DNA from: a gamma proteobacterium HTCC2207 | GTDB taxonomy: Bacteria > Pseudomonadota > Gammaproteobacteria > Pseudomonadales > Porticoccaceae | DNA length: 64,000 nucleotides | Direction: 5' to 3' | Assembly (NCBI GenBank): GCA_905182855.1 | Contig: CAJJDA010000002.1 | Span: 1 to 64,000, forward strand | Shown: one piece after another, positions 27,235 to 35,517 of the stretch | Layout: every line of letters begins with the position of its first letter | Position numbering within the stretch: position 1 is the stretch's first letter | Notes under the pieces: model-generated | The model's database searches: none | The model's input: only the letters and a program-made list of their open reading frames with translations | Told to the model about the DNA's origin: nothing | Position numbers and translations under genes: made by a program

Positions 27235-28026
27235 TTATTTAAAGCAGTGCTCTGGTGCTGGAAATTGGCGGTTGCGGACAGCTGCGCCGTAGGCAGTGAT
27301 CGCCTCTTGAATACTTGATGCAGGCTCCAAGAAGTCTCTTGAGAATTTTGGTAGGCGTTGGGATATACCGATCATATCGTAAAGAACCAATACCTGAGCA
27401 TCTGTATCTGGGCCTGCGCCTATTCCAATAACCGGTATTGACAGTGCCTGTGATAGATCACGCCCAAGAGAGGATGGTACGCATTCAACAACGATCAAAT
27501 CGGCTCCGGCCTCTTCGAGTACCTTAGCTTCCATAATCATCTGTGCGGCCGCCTCGTCTTCTTTACCCTGGACTTTATAGCCGCCGAGTTTATGCACTGA
27601 CTGCGGCGTAAGACCAACATGGCCGCAGACTGGGATGCCACGTTCAGTGAGCATATAAATGCTATCAGCAAGCCATTCACCGCCCTCTAGTTTGACCATC
27701 TGTGCTCCGGCCCGCATCAGAATGGCCGCATTATCCAATGCTTGGGTCTCGGTGGCATAGGACATAAAGGGCATATCTGTCATGAGTAGTGAGCGGCTAT
27801 TGCCGCGCTTGACCGCTTCGGTATGGTAGGCCATTTCGTCAATAGTGACAGGAATTGTACTGTCTCTACCCTGAGTTACATTGCCGAGAGAATCGCCGAC
27901 CAGCGTGACTTCGATGTCAGCCGCTTCGATCAACTTAGCAAAGGTATAGTCATAGGCAGTGATGGCTGCAAACTTATCGCCGGCTGTTTTCATCGCCTGC
28001 AAGCTACTAATAGTGGTGGTTTTCAT
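27235..28026 (-). CDS. panB: 3-methyl-2-oxobutanoate hydroxymethyltransferase
   Basis: A 263-residue PanB enzyme that makes ketopantoate from ketoisovalerate and methylene-THF in pantothenate synthesis. MKTAGDKFAAITAYDYTFAKL, VGDSLGNVTQGRDSTIPV with the Mg-binding Asp and HVGLTPQSVHKLGGYKVQGK are diagnostic. Its usual partner panC is not in this window. It is the last gene in the pcnB-folK-kinase-panB run. Confidence 0.96.
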   Translation of the reverse strand: MKTTTISSLQAMKTAGDKFAAITAYDYTFAKLIEAADIEVTLVGDSLGNVTQGRDSTIPVTIDEMAYHTEAVKRGNSRSLLMTDMPFMSYATETQALDNAAILMRAGAQMVKLEGGEWLADSIYMLTERGIPVCGHVGLTPQSVHKLGGYKVQGKEDEAAAQMIMEAKVLEEAGADLIVVECVPSSLGRDLSQALSIPVIGIGAGPDTDAQVLVLYDMIGISQRLPKFSRDFLEPASSIQEAITAYGAAVRNRQFPAPEHCFK

Positions 28027-28086
28027 GGTACCTGAGCGACCTCAATAGTCTTTAGAGTTTGCCAAGTTACGGGTTTTCTCCCCGGA

Positions 28087-28809
28087 TCACAAGACGCAAC
28101 TAACGCTAACCTGACAGCAGTCTGCTGTAGTGGGTGTGGGTTGTAGTAATGACGTCCCGTTTTTGTCTGAAGTATATATTTGACCAGAGTTGTCATAGTC
28201 GAGATCACTTTCAGCCAGATTGATCTCGGCGGTGTTTACAATGAGTAATGGCGTGTCATCGTAATGGTAAAAAAACTGCGTGTAGGCATCATTTAACTGT
28301 TGTAGGTAAGACGGCTCTATATTTCTTTCAATGGCATTGCCGCGGCGCTGAACGCGTTCATAGAGCGTCTCAGTGGGGGCCTGTAAATAGATAACTAGAT
28401 CGGGCTTGGTTAGATCGCAGACAACATTGTCATAGACAGTTTGGTACAGACGATATTCGTCATCGTCCAGCGTGACCTTGGCAAATAATGGGTCCTTATC
28501 AATCAGAAAATCAGATATACGCACCGGCTGGAAAATGTCACCCTGCCGCAAGTCCTGCAGCTTACGCATTCGCTGGAACAAAAAATACAGCTGAGTAGGC
28601 AATGCATTGCTGCGAGGATCCTGATAAAAGCGCTCTAGAAACGGATTTTCTTCAGCTTTCTCTAAGAGCGTTTCATAATTGAAAGAGTGAGCCAGACGCT
28701 TGGCAAGTGTTGTTTTGCCTATGCCGATAGGACCTTCTATTGCAATATAACTGGGAATTGAGCAGCTAGATAGATCAAGGTTGCCTGCCCTTACTGTGCT
28801 CTTTTCCAT
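28087..28809 (-). CDS. Deoxynucleoside kinase (dNK/dGK-dAK family)
   Basis: A 240-residue P-loop kinase. EGPIGIGKTTLAKRLA is the Walker A at about 23-38, the ERF / RSNALPTQLYFLFQR stretch carries the substrate site, DRV/DFLIDKDPLFAKVTL follows, and the RVQRRGNAIE segment is the LID. The family phosphorylates deoxyadenosine, deoxyguanosine or deoxypyrimidines. The track begins 17 codons upstream; ATG 28809 is preferred because GGGAG lies six bases before it. Position between folK and panB is common in Pseudomonas-like genomes. Which nucleoside is used cannot be told. Confidence 0.88.
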   Translation of the reverse strand: MEKSTVRAGNLDLSSCSIPSYIAIEGPIGIGKTTLAKRLAHSFNYETLLEKAEENPFLERFYQDPRSNALPTQLYFLFQRMRKLQDLRQGDIFQPVRISDFLIDKDPLFAKVTLDDDEYRLYQTVYDNVVCDLTKPDLVIYLQAPTETLYERVQRRGNAIERNIEPSYLQQLNDAYTQFFYHYDDTPLLIVNTAEINLAESDLDYDNSGQIYTSDKNGTSLLQPTPTTADCCQVSVSCVL

Positions 28810-28861
28810 ATTGCGCTCCCATTTTTTGACGACTTCATGTCGCCAGTTGAAGGTGATCAAA

Positions 28862-29353
28862 CTACAATTTTACGATACCTTGATCAGAGCAATTTGCCAA
28901 GAGGCTGAGGAGATTTTCACCGCTGGGCAGCGAAATGTTAGCACCCAAATCGACCAATGGTGCCAGCACAAAGGCTCGTTCGCACATTCTGGGGTGAGGT
29001 ACAGTGAGTCGTTCAGTGTCGATCACCTGCAGATCGTACAGCAGAATATCTAGGTCTAGGGTTCTGGCGCCCCAGCGGATGGTGCGCACTCGGCCCTGAG
29101 CTCGCTCAATACCCTGCAAGCAGTCAAGTAGGCTTAAAGGGTTGAGTAGGGTGTCCAGCTTAACCGCTGCATTAATGTAGTCGGGCTGAAGACCTGGGCC
29201 AATCGCACGGGTCTTATAACGATGGGATGTGGCTACGACGGTGATATCTGGGTGCAGCGATAGACTGTCAATCGCATGGTCTAACTGCGTGGCAGGTTCT
29301 GTGCCTGCATCGTCAACCAAGTTGCTACCCAAACTGATATAAGCACATGCCAT
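28862..29353 (-). CDS. folK: 2-amino-4-hydroxy-6-hydroxymethyldihydropteridine diphosphokinase
   Basis: A 163-residue HPPK of folate synthesis. MACAYISLGSNLVDD begins the fold, then PDYINAAVKLDTLL, QGRVRTIRWGARTLDLDILLYD with Mg-binding aspartates and VPHPRMCERAFVLAPL. The ORF in the track reaches 46 codons further into pcnB with no family support; ATG 29353 is eight bases after the pcnB stop and gives the expected start and length. Confidence 0.95.
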   Translation of the reverse strand: MACAYISLGSNLVDDAGTEPATQLDHAIDSLSLHPDITVVATSHRYKTRAIGPGLQPDYINAAVKLDTLLNPLSLLDCLQGIERAQGRVRTIRWGARTLDLDILLYDLQVIDTERLTVPHPRMCERAFVLAPLVDLGANISLPSGENLLSLLANCSDQGIVKL

Positions 29354-29361
29354 CAGCAATC

Positions 29362-30729
29362 TTACTCGGAGGGTGCTGTTGGTTTTGACCTTCGGCGGTT
29401 GCGGGTACGGCTTTTTTTGTTGCTTGGCTCTCCTATGGTTGCCGCCATTCTTGCGCGTTTCTCGGTGTTGGCTTCTTGGTAGGCAGTCCACCAGTCTCCA
29501 AGACCACTCAATTCTTCGCCGGCCTGTTCTCGCAATAAAACAAAATCGTAGGCCGCTCTAAAGCGCGAATGCGCCACTAGACGTTCAGCACGCTGACCGC
29601 CGCGACGGGGGAGAAGTAACTGAAGATCCCATATCTCACGCATGGGCATAGTAAAGCGCTTGGGAATGGCGGTGATCGGTATCTGCTTGGCAATAACCTC
29701 TCCCGCAGCTTTACTCAATGCATAAGATGCTGAATTACCTCGATCTCGATATTGGGCTGCCAAGTGCTGCACCGCTGGCCATAGTAATGCCGCATAAATA
29801 AAGGCTGGTGTAACGCGCTTTTCGGCACGGATACGTATATCTGTATTGGTGAAGGCTTGGCCAATGAGTCGACAAGTGAGATTGTCCCTGTCTTTCATCA
29901 TGGTACCCAACTGGGGAACAATGCGTTCAAACAAGCCGTATTCATAAAGCAGCCAAAATGTCGCCAGCCCCTGGCCACTCATAAAAAGCTTGATGGTCTC
30001 GTCAAATAATCTTGGCGGCGATACATGCTCTAAATCGGCAGCTAATTTGTGCATTGGCTTGGCAGTTCTAGCGTCGATCGTAAAGCCCAATTTGGCGCAA
30101 AAGCGCACCACGCGCAGCATGCGCACCGGGTCCTCACGGAATCGAGTTGCGGGATCGCCCATAATTCGAATAACACGACTCTCAATGTCCTCGAGACCGC
30201 CGGCGAAATCATGAATACTGTTATCACTGGGATCGTAATAGAGGGCATTTATCGTCAGGTCTCGCCGGCTGGCATCATCAGTCACTGAACCAAAGACATT
30301 ATCTCGGGTGAGCATGCCGCTATTAGATTGCTGTCGCAAGCCTTTACCGCTTTTGTTGCCGTTCGGCTTGGTTTCGTTGGAGCGAAAGGTCGTAACCTCA
30401 ATGATCTCTCGGCTAAATTGGACGTGGACTATCTGAAATCTGCGGCCAATGATACGTGACCGCCTAAATAAGACCTTTACTTCAGCTGGCTTGGCACTGG
30501 TGGCGACATCAAAGTCTTTCGGTTTTAGCCCCAGCAGCAGGTCACGAATGGACCCGCCCACGACATAGGCTTCATGGCCGGCATCTTGCAGGACTTCGAC
30601 AACCTTTCTAGCATCGCGACTAATCATATTGGCGATTAGGGCATGTTGGCCAGATTTGACGATTAGCGGTGTCCCCGCGCCTTGCTTACGGTTACTTTTG
30701 TCGAAAAACTTAGTAATTATTTCCAGCAT
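29362..30729 (-). CDS. pcnB: Poly(A) polymerase I
   Basis: A 455-residue class II nucleotidyltransferase that adds poly(A) tails and promotes RNA decay. AYVVGGSIRDLLLGLKPKDFDVATSA at about 55-80 has the GGxxRD motif and catalytic DxD, RRDLTINALYYDP follows at about 150, and the C-terminal tail is basic (KKSRTRNRRRSKP), binding RNA. It is preceded by a terminator and candidate small RNA, and followed by folK, exactly the cbrB-(crcZ)-pcnB-folK order of Pseudomonas. Confidence 0.96.
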   Translation of the reverse strand: MLEIITKFFDKSNRKQGAGTPLIVKSGQHALIANMISRDARKVVEVLQDAGHEAYVVGGSIRDLLLGLKPKDFDVATSAKPAEVKVLFRRSRIIGRRFQIVHVQFSREIIEVTTFRSNETKPNGNKSGKGLRQQSNSGMLTRDNVFGSVTDDASRRDLTINALYYDPSDNSIHDFAGGLEDIESRVIRIMGDPATRFREDPVRMLRVVRFCAKLGFTIDARTAKPMHKLAADLEHVSPPRLFDETIKLFMSGQGLATFWLLYEYGLFERIVPQLGTMMKDRDNLTCRLIGQAFTNTDIRIRAEKRVTPAFIYAALLWPAVQHLAAQYRDRGNSASYALSKAAGEVIAKQIPITAIPKRFTMPMREIWDLQLLLPRRGGQRAERLVAHSRFRAAYDFVLLREQAGEELSGLGDWWTAYQEANTEKRARMAATIGEPSNKKSRTRNRRRSKPTAPSE

Positions 30730-30825
30730 GAAGCGAGTGCCGATAGACAGTGGATTGAGGTAAAGCAGTTTAGCAGAGGATCACAGCGAACGGGAGAACT
30801 GGATGGTATAAACCACCGCCAGAAA

Positions 30826-30855
30826 TTAAAAGGGGACTGCCTTTAGGCAATCCCC
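30826..30855 (-). terminator. Rho-independent terminator upstream of pcnB
   Basis: On the minus strand GGGGATTGCC-TAAA-GGCAGTCCCC forms a ten-pair stem (one T-G wobble), followed by TTTTAATTT. The opposite strand has no T-run, so it works in the direction of cbrB and pcnB. It ends transcription that starts between cbrB and itself, or cbrB read-through, about 250 bases after the cbrB stop, and 97 bases before pcnB. Confidence 0.85.
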
Positions 30856-31068
30856 GAAAAGGACCTTCAAGATTTGAGTCCTAGGACTTAAACTATCCAA
30901 CCCTGTCGCAATCCATCCATTTTTTATTGTTTTTTATAGTTATTGTTACTCAAGACCTAGATCTTGGTATCCTTATTCTAATCAGAAATCATAGCGGCAC
31001 AAGAGAAACATGACGGGTTAGCGAACTATTTTGCAACCACACAGAATTGGATATCAAGTGTTACCTAT
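30856..31068 (-). ncRNA. Candidate CrcZ-like small RNA (Hfq/Crc sponge)
   Basis: The 374-base gap between the cbrB-like gene and pcnB has no ORF. In Pseudomonas this same gap encodes CrcZ, a CbrB-activated RNA that titrates Hfq/Crc by repeated AAnAAnAA motifs. Here the minus strand has two exact AACAATAA copies (30940-30947 and 30924-30931) in an A-rich tract, a perfect palindrome AGTCCTAGGACT (near 30877-30888) and then the strong terminator. Just upstream, TGGCCAGTTTTTTTGTTT (31070-31088) loosely resembles a -24/-12 site. The transcript limits are guesses. The gap could instead be just a cbrB 3' UTR. Confidence 0.4.
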
Positions 31069-31103
31069 TGAAACAAAAAAACTGGCCAATCCTGTTGCGG
31101 GGG

Positions 31104-32381
31104 CTATTTAGCGTTTTTGCGTGAGATTCCCAGCTTACTTCGGCGTTCCCAAAGTGATTTTCGGCTTATTCCCAACTGCTTCGCTAGAGCTGTTTCACTC
31201 ATATTTACCTGATTTTCCAATACAAAGCTGGTGAAGTAATCGGAAAGAGAACAGCCGACAGGGGCATTGATGACAGTCTCCATTTGAACGACACCAGCCG
31301 GGGTGATGTCCTGAGACTGATCTGGGACCTCTTCCAAACCAAGCACCTTGGGGTTAATAGGTTCGCCGGGTTCTGACAAAAGGCTGCCTCGGTAGAGCAT
31401 ATTTTGTAGTTCGCGAACATTGCCAGGCCAATGATAGGAAGCCATCGACTCGATTGCCTGCGCAGACAGTGTCACCTTATAGCCGAGTTCTCTTCCATAC
31501 TGCTCCAAAAAATAGTCGCTTAAATGAGCGATATCCATGACTCGCTCCTGCAGTGTGGGAACTTGGATATTGACCACATTAAGCCTGTAAAAGAGGTCTT
31601 TTCGAAATTGCCCGTTCTGACTGAGTGCCGTCAGGTCCTGAGAGGATGACGCAATCAGCCGATAACGGTTTTTATGCTGTATTGCCGCGAGCGCTAATTG
31701 CTGCAGATTGGCGTCCAATTCGCAAACATTAGCCAGAAATAAAGTGCCAATGTCTTCCGTTTTTAGACGGTTCAGGTATTCAATAAGCTGGCTTTCGTTG
31801 GTCGAGGCACAGTTGATGGTCAGAAAGGGTCGCTCTGCATTGACGCTTGCGTTGTGGACCGCCTGAGCAATAATACGCTTGCCTGTTCCGCCTGCGCCCT
31901 GAATCAATATGGCTGCACTGGAGGGCGCGGCTCTGTGGATGGTGCGCAAAATGGCCAAAATATCTGGACTGCTGCCCATGAGCAGCTTATTTTCTTCGAT
32001 AGCTAGATCGATTTCTTCGCTAGATTCGTTGATGACACGTTTAACTGAATTAAGTATTTCATCATAGTCAAAGGGCTTTGATATATAGTCCACAGCTCCC
32101 TGACGCATAGTCTCCACTGCAGATCTTAGGCTGGCATAACTGGTCATGATAATAACCGGAACGCAGCCGGCAGGATTTATCAGATCAGTGCCCGGACCAC
32201 CGGGCAATCTAAGATCGCTGATGATAAGATCAAAACTATTAAGATTAAATGATTCGCGAGCGGCTTTGACGCTAACAGCCTCAGAAATGCTGTAATGATG
32301 ACGCTCTAGCAATTTGCGCAGTGAAGAGCGGATAATATCTTCGTCTTCAACAATGAGTATGTTTTTTGAGTTAGACATCAT
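31104..32381 (-). CDS. cbrB: CbrB-like NtrC-family response regulator with degenerate AAA+ domain
   Basis: A 425-residue regulator in NtrC architecture: receiver (ILIVEDEDIIRSS; phosphoacceptor Asp in LIISDLRLPGG; K in YISKPFD), AAA+ domain (about 140-360) and Fis-type HTH (ALAKQLGISRKSLWERRSKL). Walker A GAGGTGK and the YHWPGNVRELQN sensor motif are kept. The GAFTGA loop that contacts sigma-54 is missing: about 20 residues between FLTINCAS and GTLFLANV are shorter, and Walker B DE is replaced by AN. It may not activate sigma-54 promoters. ATG 32381 overlaps the kinase stop as ATGA, so the pair is coupled. Name is by synteny and kinase type. Confidence 0.85.
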   Translation of the reverse strand: MMSNSKNILIVEDEDIIRSSLRKLLERHHYSISEAVSVKAARESFNLNSFDLIISDLRLPGGPGTDLINPAGCVPVIIMTSYASLRSAVETMRQGAVDYISKPFDYDEILNSVKRVINESSEEIDLAIEENKLLMGSSPDILAILRTIHRAAPSSAAILIQGAGGTGKRIIAQAVHNASVNAERPFLTINCASTNESQLIEYLNRLKTEDIGTLFLANVCELDANLQQLALAAIQHKNRYRLIASSSQDLTALSQNGQFRKDLFYRLNVVNIQVPTLQERVMDIAHLSDYFLEQYGRELGYKVTLSAQAIESMASYHWPGNVRELQNMLYRGSLLSEPGEPINPKVLGLEEVPDQSQDITPAGVVQMETVINAPVGCSLSDYFTSFVLENQVNMSETALAKQLGISRKSLWERRSKLGISRKNAK

Positions 32382-35269
32382 GTTGTCGATGATAAAGGAA
32401 AACAAAGTGTCACAGTAGTCCCGCAGTCACTATTTTCTGCAGGGCTCGCAATGGCGATCTCAGCACCCATTTTCTTGACTAAATTAAATACTATCCACAG
32501 TCCCAATCCGGTTCCCTGCCCAGGCTCTTTCGACGTCACAAAAGGTTCAAAGAGCCGGCCTGCAATATTTTCTTCGACACCAGTACCTGAATCGCTAATA
32601 GTGACGCGAATTTGGGTTGGCTCAGTAATAGCTTTTACCACTACTAGGCTGTTAGTGGGTGACGCATCGCGACCATTACTGAGCAGGTTAAGTAATATCT
32701 GAATCAGCTGGTGGTAGTCGCCAAAAATAATGACCTGTTCGTCTATATCGCAGATAAACTGGACTTGTGGTTTGCTGGTGCTCAGTTTCAGTAGCTGAAT
32801 CGCTTCGTTAGCGGCCTTGTACAGGCTGACTTTCTGCACTGAAGTCCCTGCCGATTGTCCGCCCCTTGAGAAATCAATCAGTGACTGGACAATCCGGTTA
32901 ATACGATCGGTTTGAAGCAATATATGTTTTACCGAGTCGGCAATTTGCTCGGGTTCAGTTTCATGTTGCAGATTTTGCGCAAGACAGGCAATGCCGGTTA
33001 CTGGATTGCCTATTTCGTGGGCAACGCCAGCCGCGAGACGACCGACAGATGCCAGTCTTTCATTGTCGATAGAGTTTTGCGTCAAAGCCACTGAGTCGGT
33101 TTGGTCTTCAATCAGCAGAATAATATCACTATTAGAGCCCTCGAGGGTTTGCTCCACGGACTTTTGCATACTGTACCAGCGGACATTACCCGCTAACTCT
33201 AGGCGCCTGTGGTCAACGGAATTCTCACCACTATCGAGAAATTCAGCGATAGCTGTGCGCCAGGGTTCAGCAAGGTCACTGATATAGCTGCCAGTCGCTG
33301 ATTCGATGTCAATACCTGTGTAGCTGGCGATACTAGAGTTCCATTTGAGAATTTCACCGCCCTGATCGATGGATATAATACCAATCGGGAGTTTATCCAA
33401 AATCTCGCGGTGGTGGACGCGTAATTTATTCAGTTCACTGGCGATCCCCGTCAGTCGATTGCCATGAATTGCCAGCACTGATTCTATCAGGTAGATATCA
33501 TCGGGCTCTTTATTGAGGCTAGGTGCCAGAGGCAGTGATTGCTCCATAACCCGTGTCGCGGCAAGAACGCCATAACGCAGATTTAAAGAGGCGTTAATAT
33601 TATCTCTAAGTTGGCGCAGGGCTGCCGGTCTAATCTCGGAACGCTTAAAACTGAGGCTTTCTAGTGCCGCAGTTACTTCATCTTCGGCGGCATCACCCAG
33701 TGTTAGACGCAGACTGTCCACAAGCTGCGACACAGATTTTTGCTTGATTTCAACGCGAGCAGGGATATATACGTTGTCGGCGAGACAGATCGCCGCGAAT
33801 GATCTCTGTTCAGCGTCGGTTCTTGCGTATCGGGAAAATATTACACAGAGCGTAAGATTTAAAAGCAGCGCCTGTAACGCCCAGAGACTCCAGTTTTGCA
33901 TACCAATAACCAGAGGGCGATCCAGCCAGTATATCTGCCACGTCCAGTCGCCGAATAATGCAGGTATGGCGATAGTCAGCAACCAGATAGCCATACCTCC
34001 CGAAAGCCCAGCGATAAAGCCCTGACGGTTGACCGTGGGTAAATACATCACCGCCAATAGGCCGGGTGTTAATTGTGCTAGTCCACTGAAGCCAACCAGG
34101 TACAGATCTGTGATGCTGCGACCTTTAATAATGAGGCTCAGCAGAGCGCACATTAGAAGCAGGCCAATCACAATGAGCATATGCTGTTGATTAATCCAAT
34201 TCGAGAGGTTTGCCTGCTGTCCCAAATTTTTGGTCGGTAATAAAACACTATTTAAGGCGACTCGCGCCACAGCAATGGTCAGGCTGCAGGTCAGTGCGAC
34301 GGACAGAAGAATAATACTGGCTGCCCCTAGACTCGCTATAAAGGGTTGATTAATCGCAGCCGGCAGTGCAAACAGGTACTCCTGTAATGGCGATGAGGAT
34401 TGCAGGGCAATACCACTCCAGAGCATCGGAAATACAGGAATACAGGCCAATAAAACCAGCAGCGGATATGCCCAGGCCGTCATGCTGGCTTGGCGGTCTG
34501 TGATATTTTCTGAAACTAAAATACTAAAATTAATTGGGAGAGCAAAGCTGGCAGTCAAAAAGACCGCAAATAGACTGTAGGACGATTCCATACGGTGCAC
34601 TATTAGCCGTTGCCCGCTCTCAACTACCCAGATGTTCATAGCGCCAACAGTGCCAAAAACTGCCTGAATGGAGGCCCATGCCGCAAGTCCTAATGCGGGT
34701 ATTATAAGTAAACCAGCGGCGGCCATAACTAAAAACACATGGCGCCCATTGGACCAAATAGAATGACGACTGAGGAGAACTACGGCAAAAACCAGCAGAG
34801 GGAGGCTGAAAAGGCTGTTATCAAAGATGAAGCTGGCCACGGATTTGATTGCCAGAAATTGGGCTAAAATGAGTGGGATAGCAATTAAAATTAGGCTAAT
34901 ACAGGCGGTTACGGCGACGGCTTTACCGCGGTACCTAAAGGTTAGGAAATCTACCACCGTGGCAAATCGAATAATCTGGCTGAGGCGCCGAATGGGAAAG
35001 AAAATTAGTGGTGAAAAGATAAAAATTAAGGTGAATCCTATCAGCGCTAAAATAATACTATAGCCATAACGACCCGCCATCTCGATAGTGGCCATGGCCG
35101 TTAAGACGCCACTCCCAGAAAAAAGAGCCAAGACTAAAATGAGTGGATTGCTCGGTGCCTGGCTACCTGGTGCTGCGCTGTTTGATTCGCCTGTTTTAGA
35201 TAGGAATTGGGTTACTAAGACCACAAGAGCCAGAATGCAGCCTGTTGTTATGGCGAGATTAGGAATCAT
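32378..35269 (-). CDS. cbrA: CbrA-like sensor kinase with N-terminal SLC5 transporter domain
   Basis: A sensor kinase of about 963 residues. The first about 500 residues form a sodium/solute symporter (SLC5-like) domain with around 13 helices, then a linker with STAC-type features, a PAS domain (ILDKLPIGIISIDQGGEILKWNSS), the H-box GVAHEIGNPVTGIACLAQ, N-box LLNLLSNGRDA and G-boxes SDSGTGVEEN and GTGLGLWIV. CbrA of Pseudomonas has this layout and controls carbon and nitrogen use. The track extends to a TTG at 35389; ATG 35269, inside the end of the small upstream ORF, has no ribosome site, consistent with translational coupling. Confidence 0.92.
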   Translation of the reverse strand: MIPNLAITTGCILALVVLVTQFLSKTGESNSAAPGSQAPSNPLILVLALFSGSGVLTAMATIEMAGRYGYSIILALIGFTLIFIFSPLIFFPIRRLSQIIRFATVVDFLTFRYRGKAVAVTACISLILIAIPLILAQFLAIKSVASFIFDNSLFSLPLLVFAVVLLSRHSIWSNGRHVFLVMAAAGLLIIPALGLAAWASIQAVFGTVGAMNIWVVESGQRLIVHRMESSYSLFAVFLTASFALPINFSILVSENITDRQASMTAWAYPLLVLLACIPVFPMLWSGIALQSSSPLQEYLFALPAAINQPFIASLGAASIILLSVALTCSLTIAVARVALNSVLLPTKNLGQQANLSNWINQQHMLIVIGLLLMCALLSLIIKGRSITDLYLVGFSGLAQLTPGLLAVMYLPTVNRQGFIAGLSGGMAIWLLTIAIPALFGDWTWQIYWLDRPLVIGMQNWSLWALQALLLNLTLCVIFSRYARTDAEQRSFAAICLADNVYIPARVEIKQKSVSQLVDSLRLTLGDAAEDEVTAALESLSFKRSEIRPAALRQLRDNINASLNLRYGVLAATRVMEQSLPLAPSLNKEPDDIYLIESVLAIHGNRLTGIASELNKLRVHHREILDKLPIGIISIDQGGEILKWNSSIASYTGIDIESATGSYISDLAEPWRTAIAEFLDSGENSVDHRRLELAGNVRWYSMQKSVEQTLEGSNSDIILLIEDQTDSVALTQNSIDNERLASVGRLAAGVAHEIGNPVTGIACLAQNLQHETEPEQIADSVKHILLQTDRINRIVQSLIDFSRGGQSAGTSVQKVSLYKAANEAIQLLKLSTSKPQVQFICDIDEQVIIFGDYHQLIQILLNLLSNGRDASPTNSLVVVKAITEPTQIRVTISDSGTGVEENIAGRLFEPFVTSKEPGQGTGLGLWIVFNLVKKMGAEIAIASPAENSDCGTTVTLCFPLSSTT

Positions 35270-35435
35270 CGAATTGTTTGTTGCGCTGAACGATGTAGGA
35301 TGCGTAAACCAGCAATGACCAAACAGCAAAAGGTCTGAACCAGCCACCGGCTGGGTCAACAGCCCACTGAGTTGCCAGAGGGAAAACAACGGCGCAAAGG
35401 AGCAATAATGTGGCCACTAGCCGATAATTGAGCAT
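35259..35435 (-). CDS. CbrX-like small membrane protein upstream of cbrA
   Basis: A 58-residue ORF too short for the track. It begins MLNYRLVATLLLLCAVVFP and has two hydrophobic segments (about 6-22 and 36-49), ending KQFDDS. Its stop (TAA, 35259-35261) lies 11 bases inside cbrA, whose ATG has no ribosome site of its own. In Pseudomonas the small ORF cbrX precedes and overlaps cbrA in this way and couples its translation. The hydrophobic design and overlap support a real gene; sequence identity to CbrX was not tested. Confidence 0.72.
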   Translation of the reverse strand: MLNYRLVATLLLLCAVVFPLATQWAVDPAGGWFRPFAVWSLLVYASYIVQRNKQFDDS

Positions 35436-35517
35436 GGTCTTCTGTCAGTTCCTTCCGTTATCGATAGATTTACTGATGGTATGCAAGCTAGCAGTGTAAA
35501 GCAAACCACTTTCTGTA

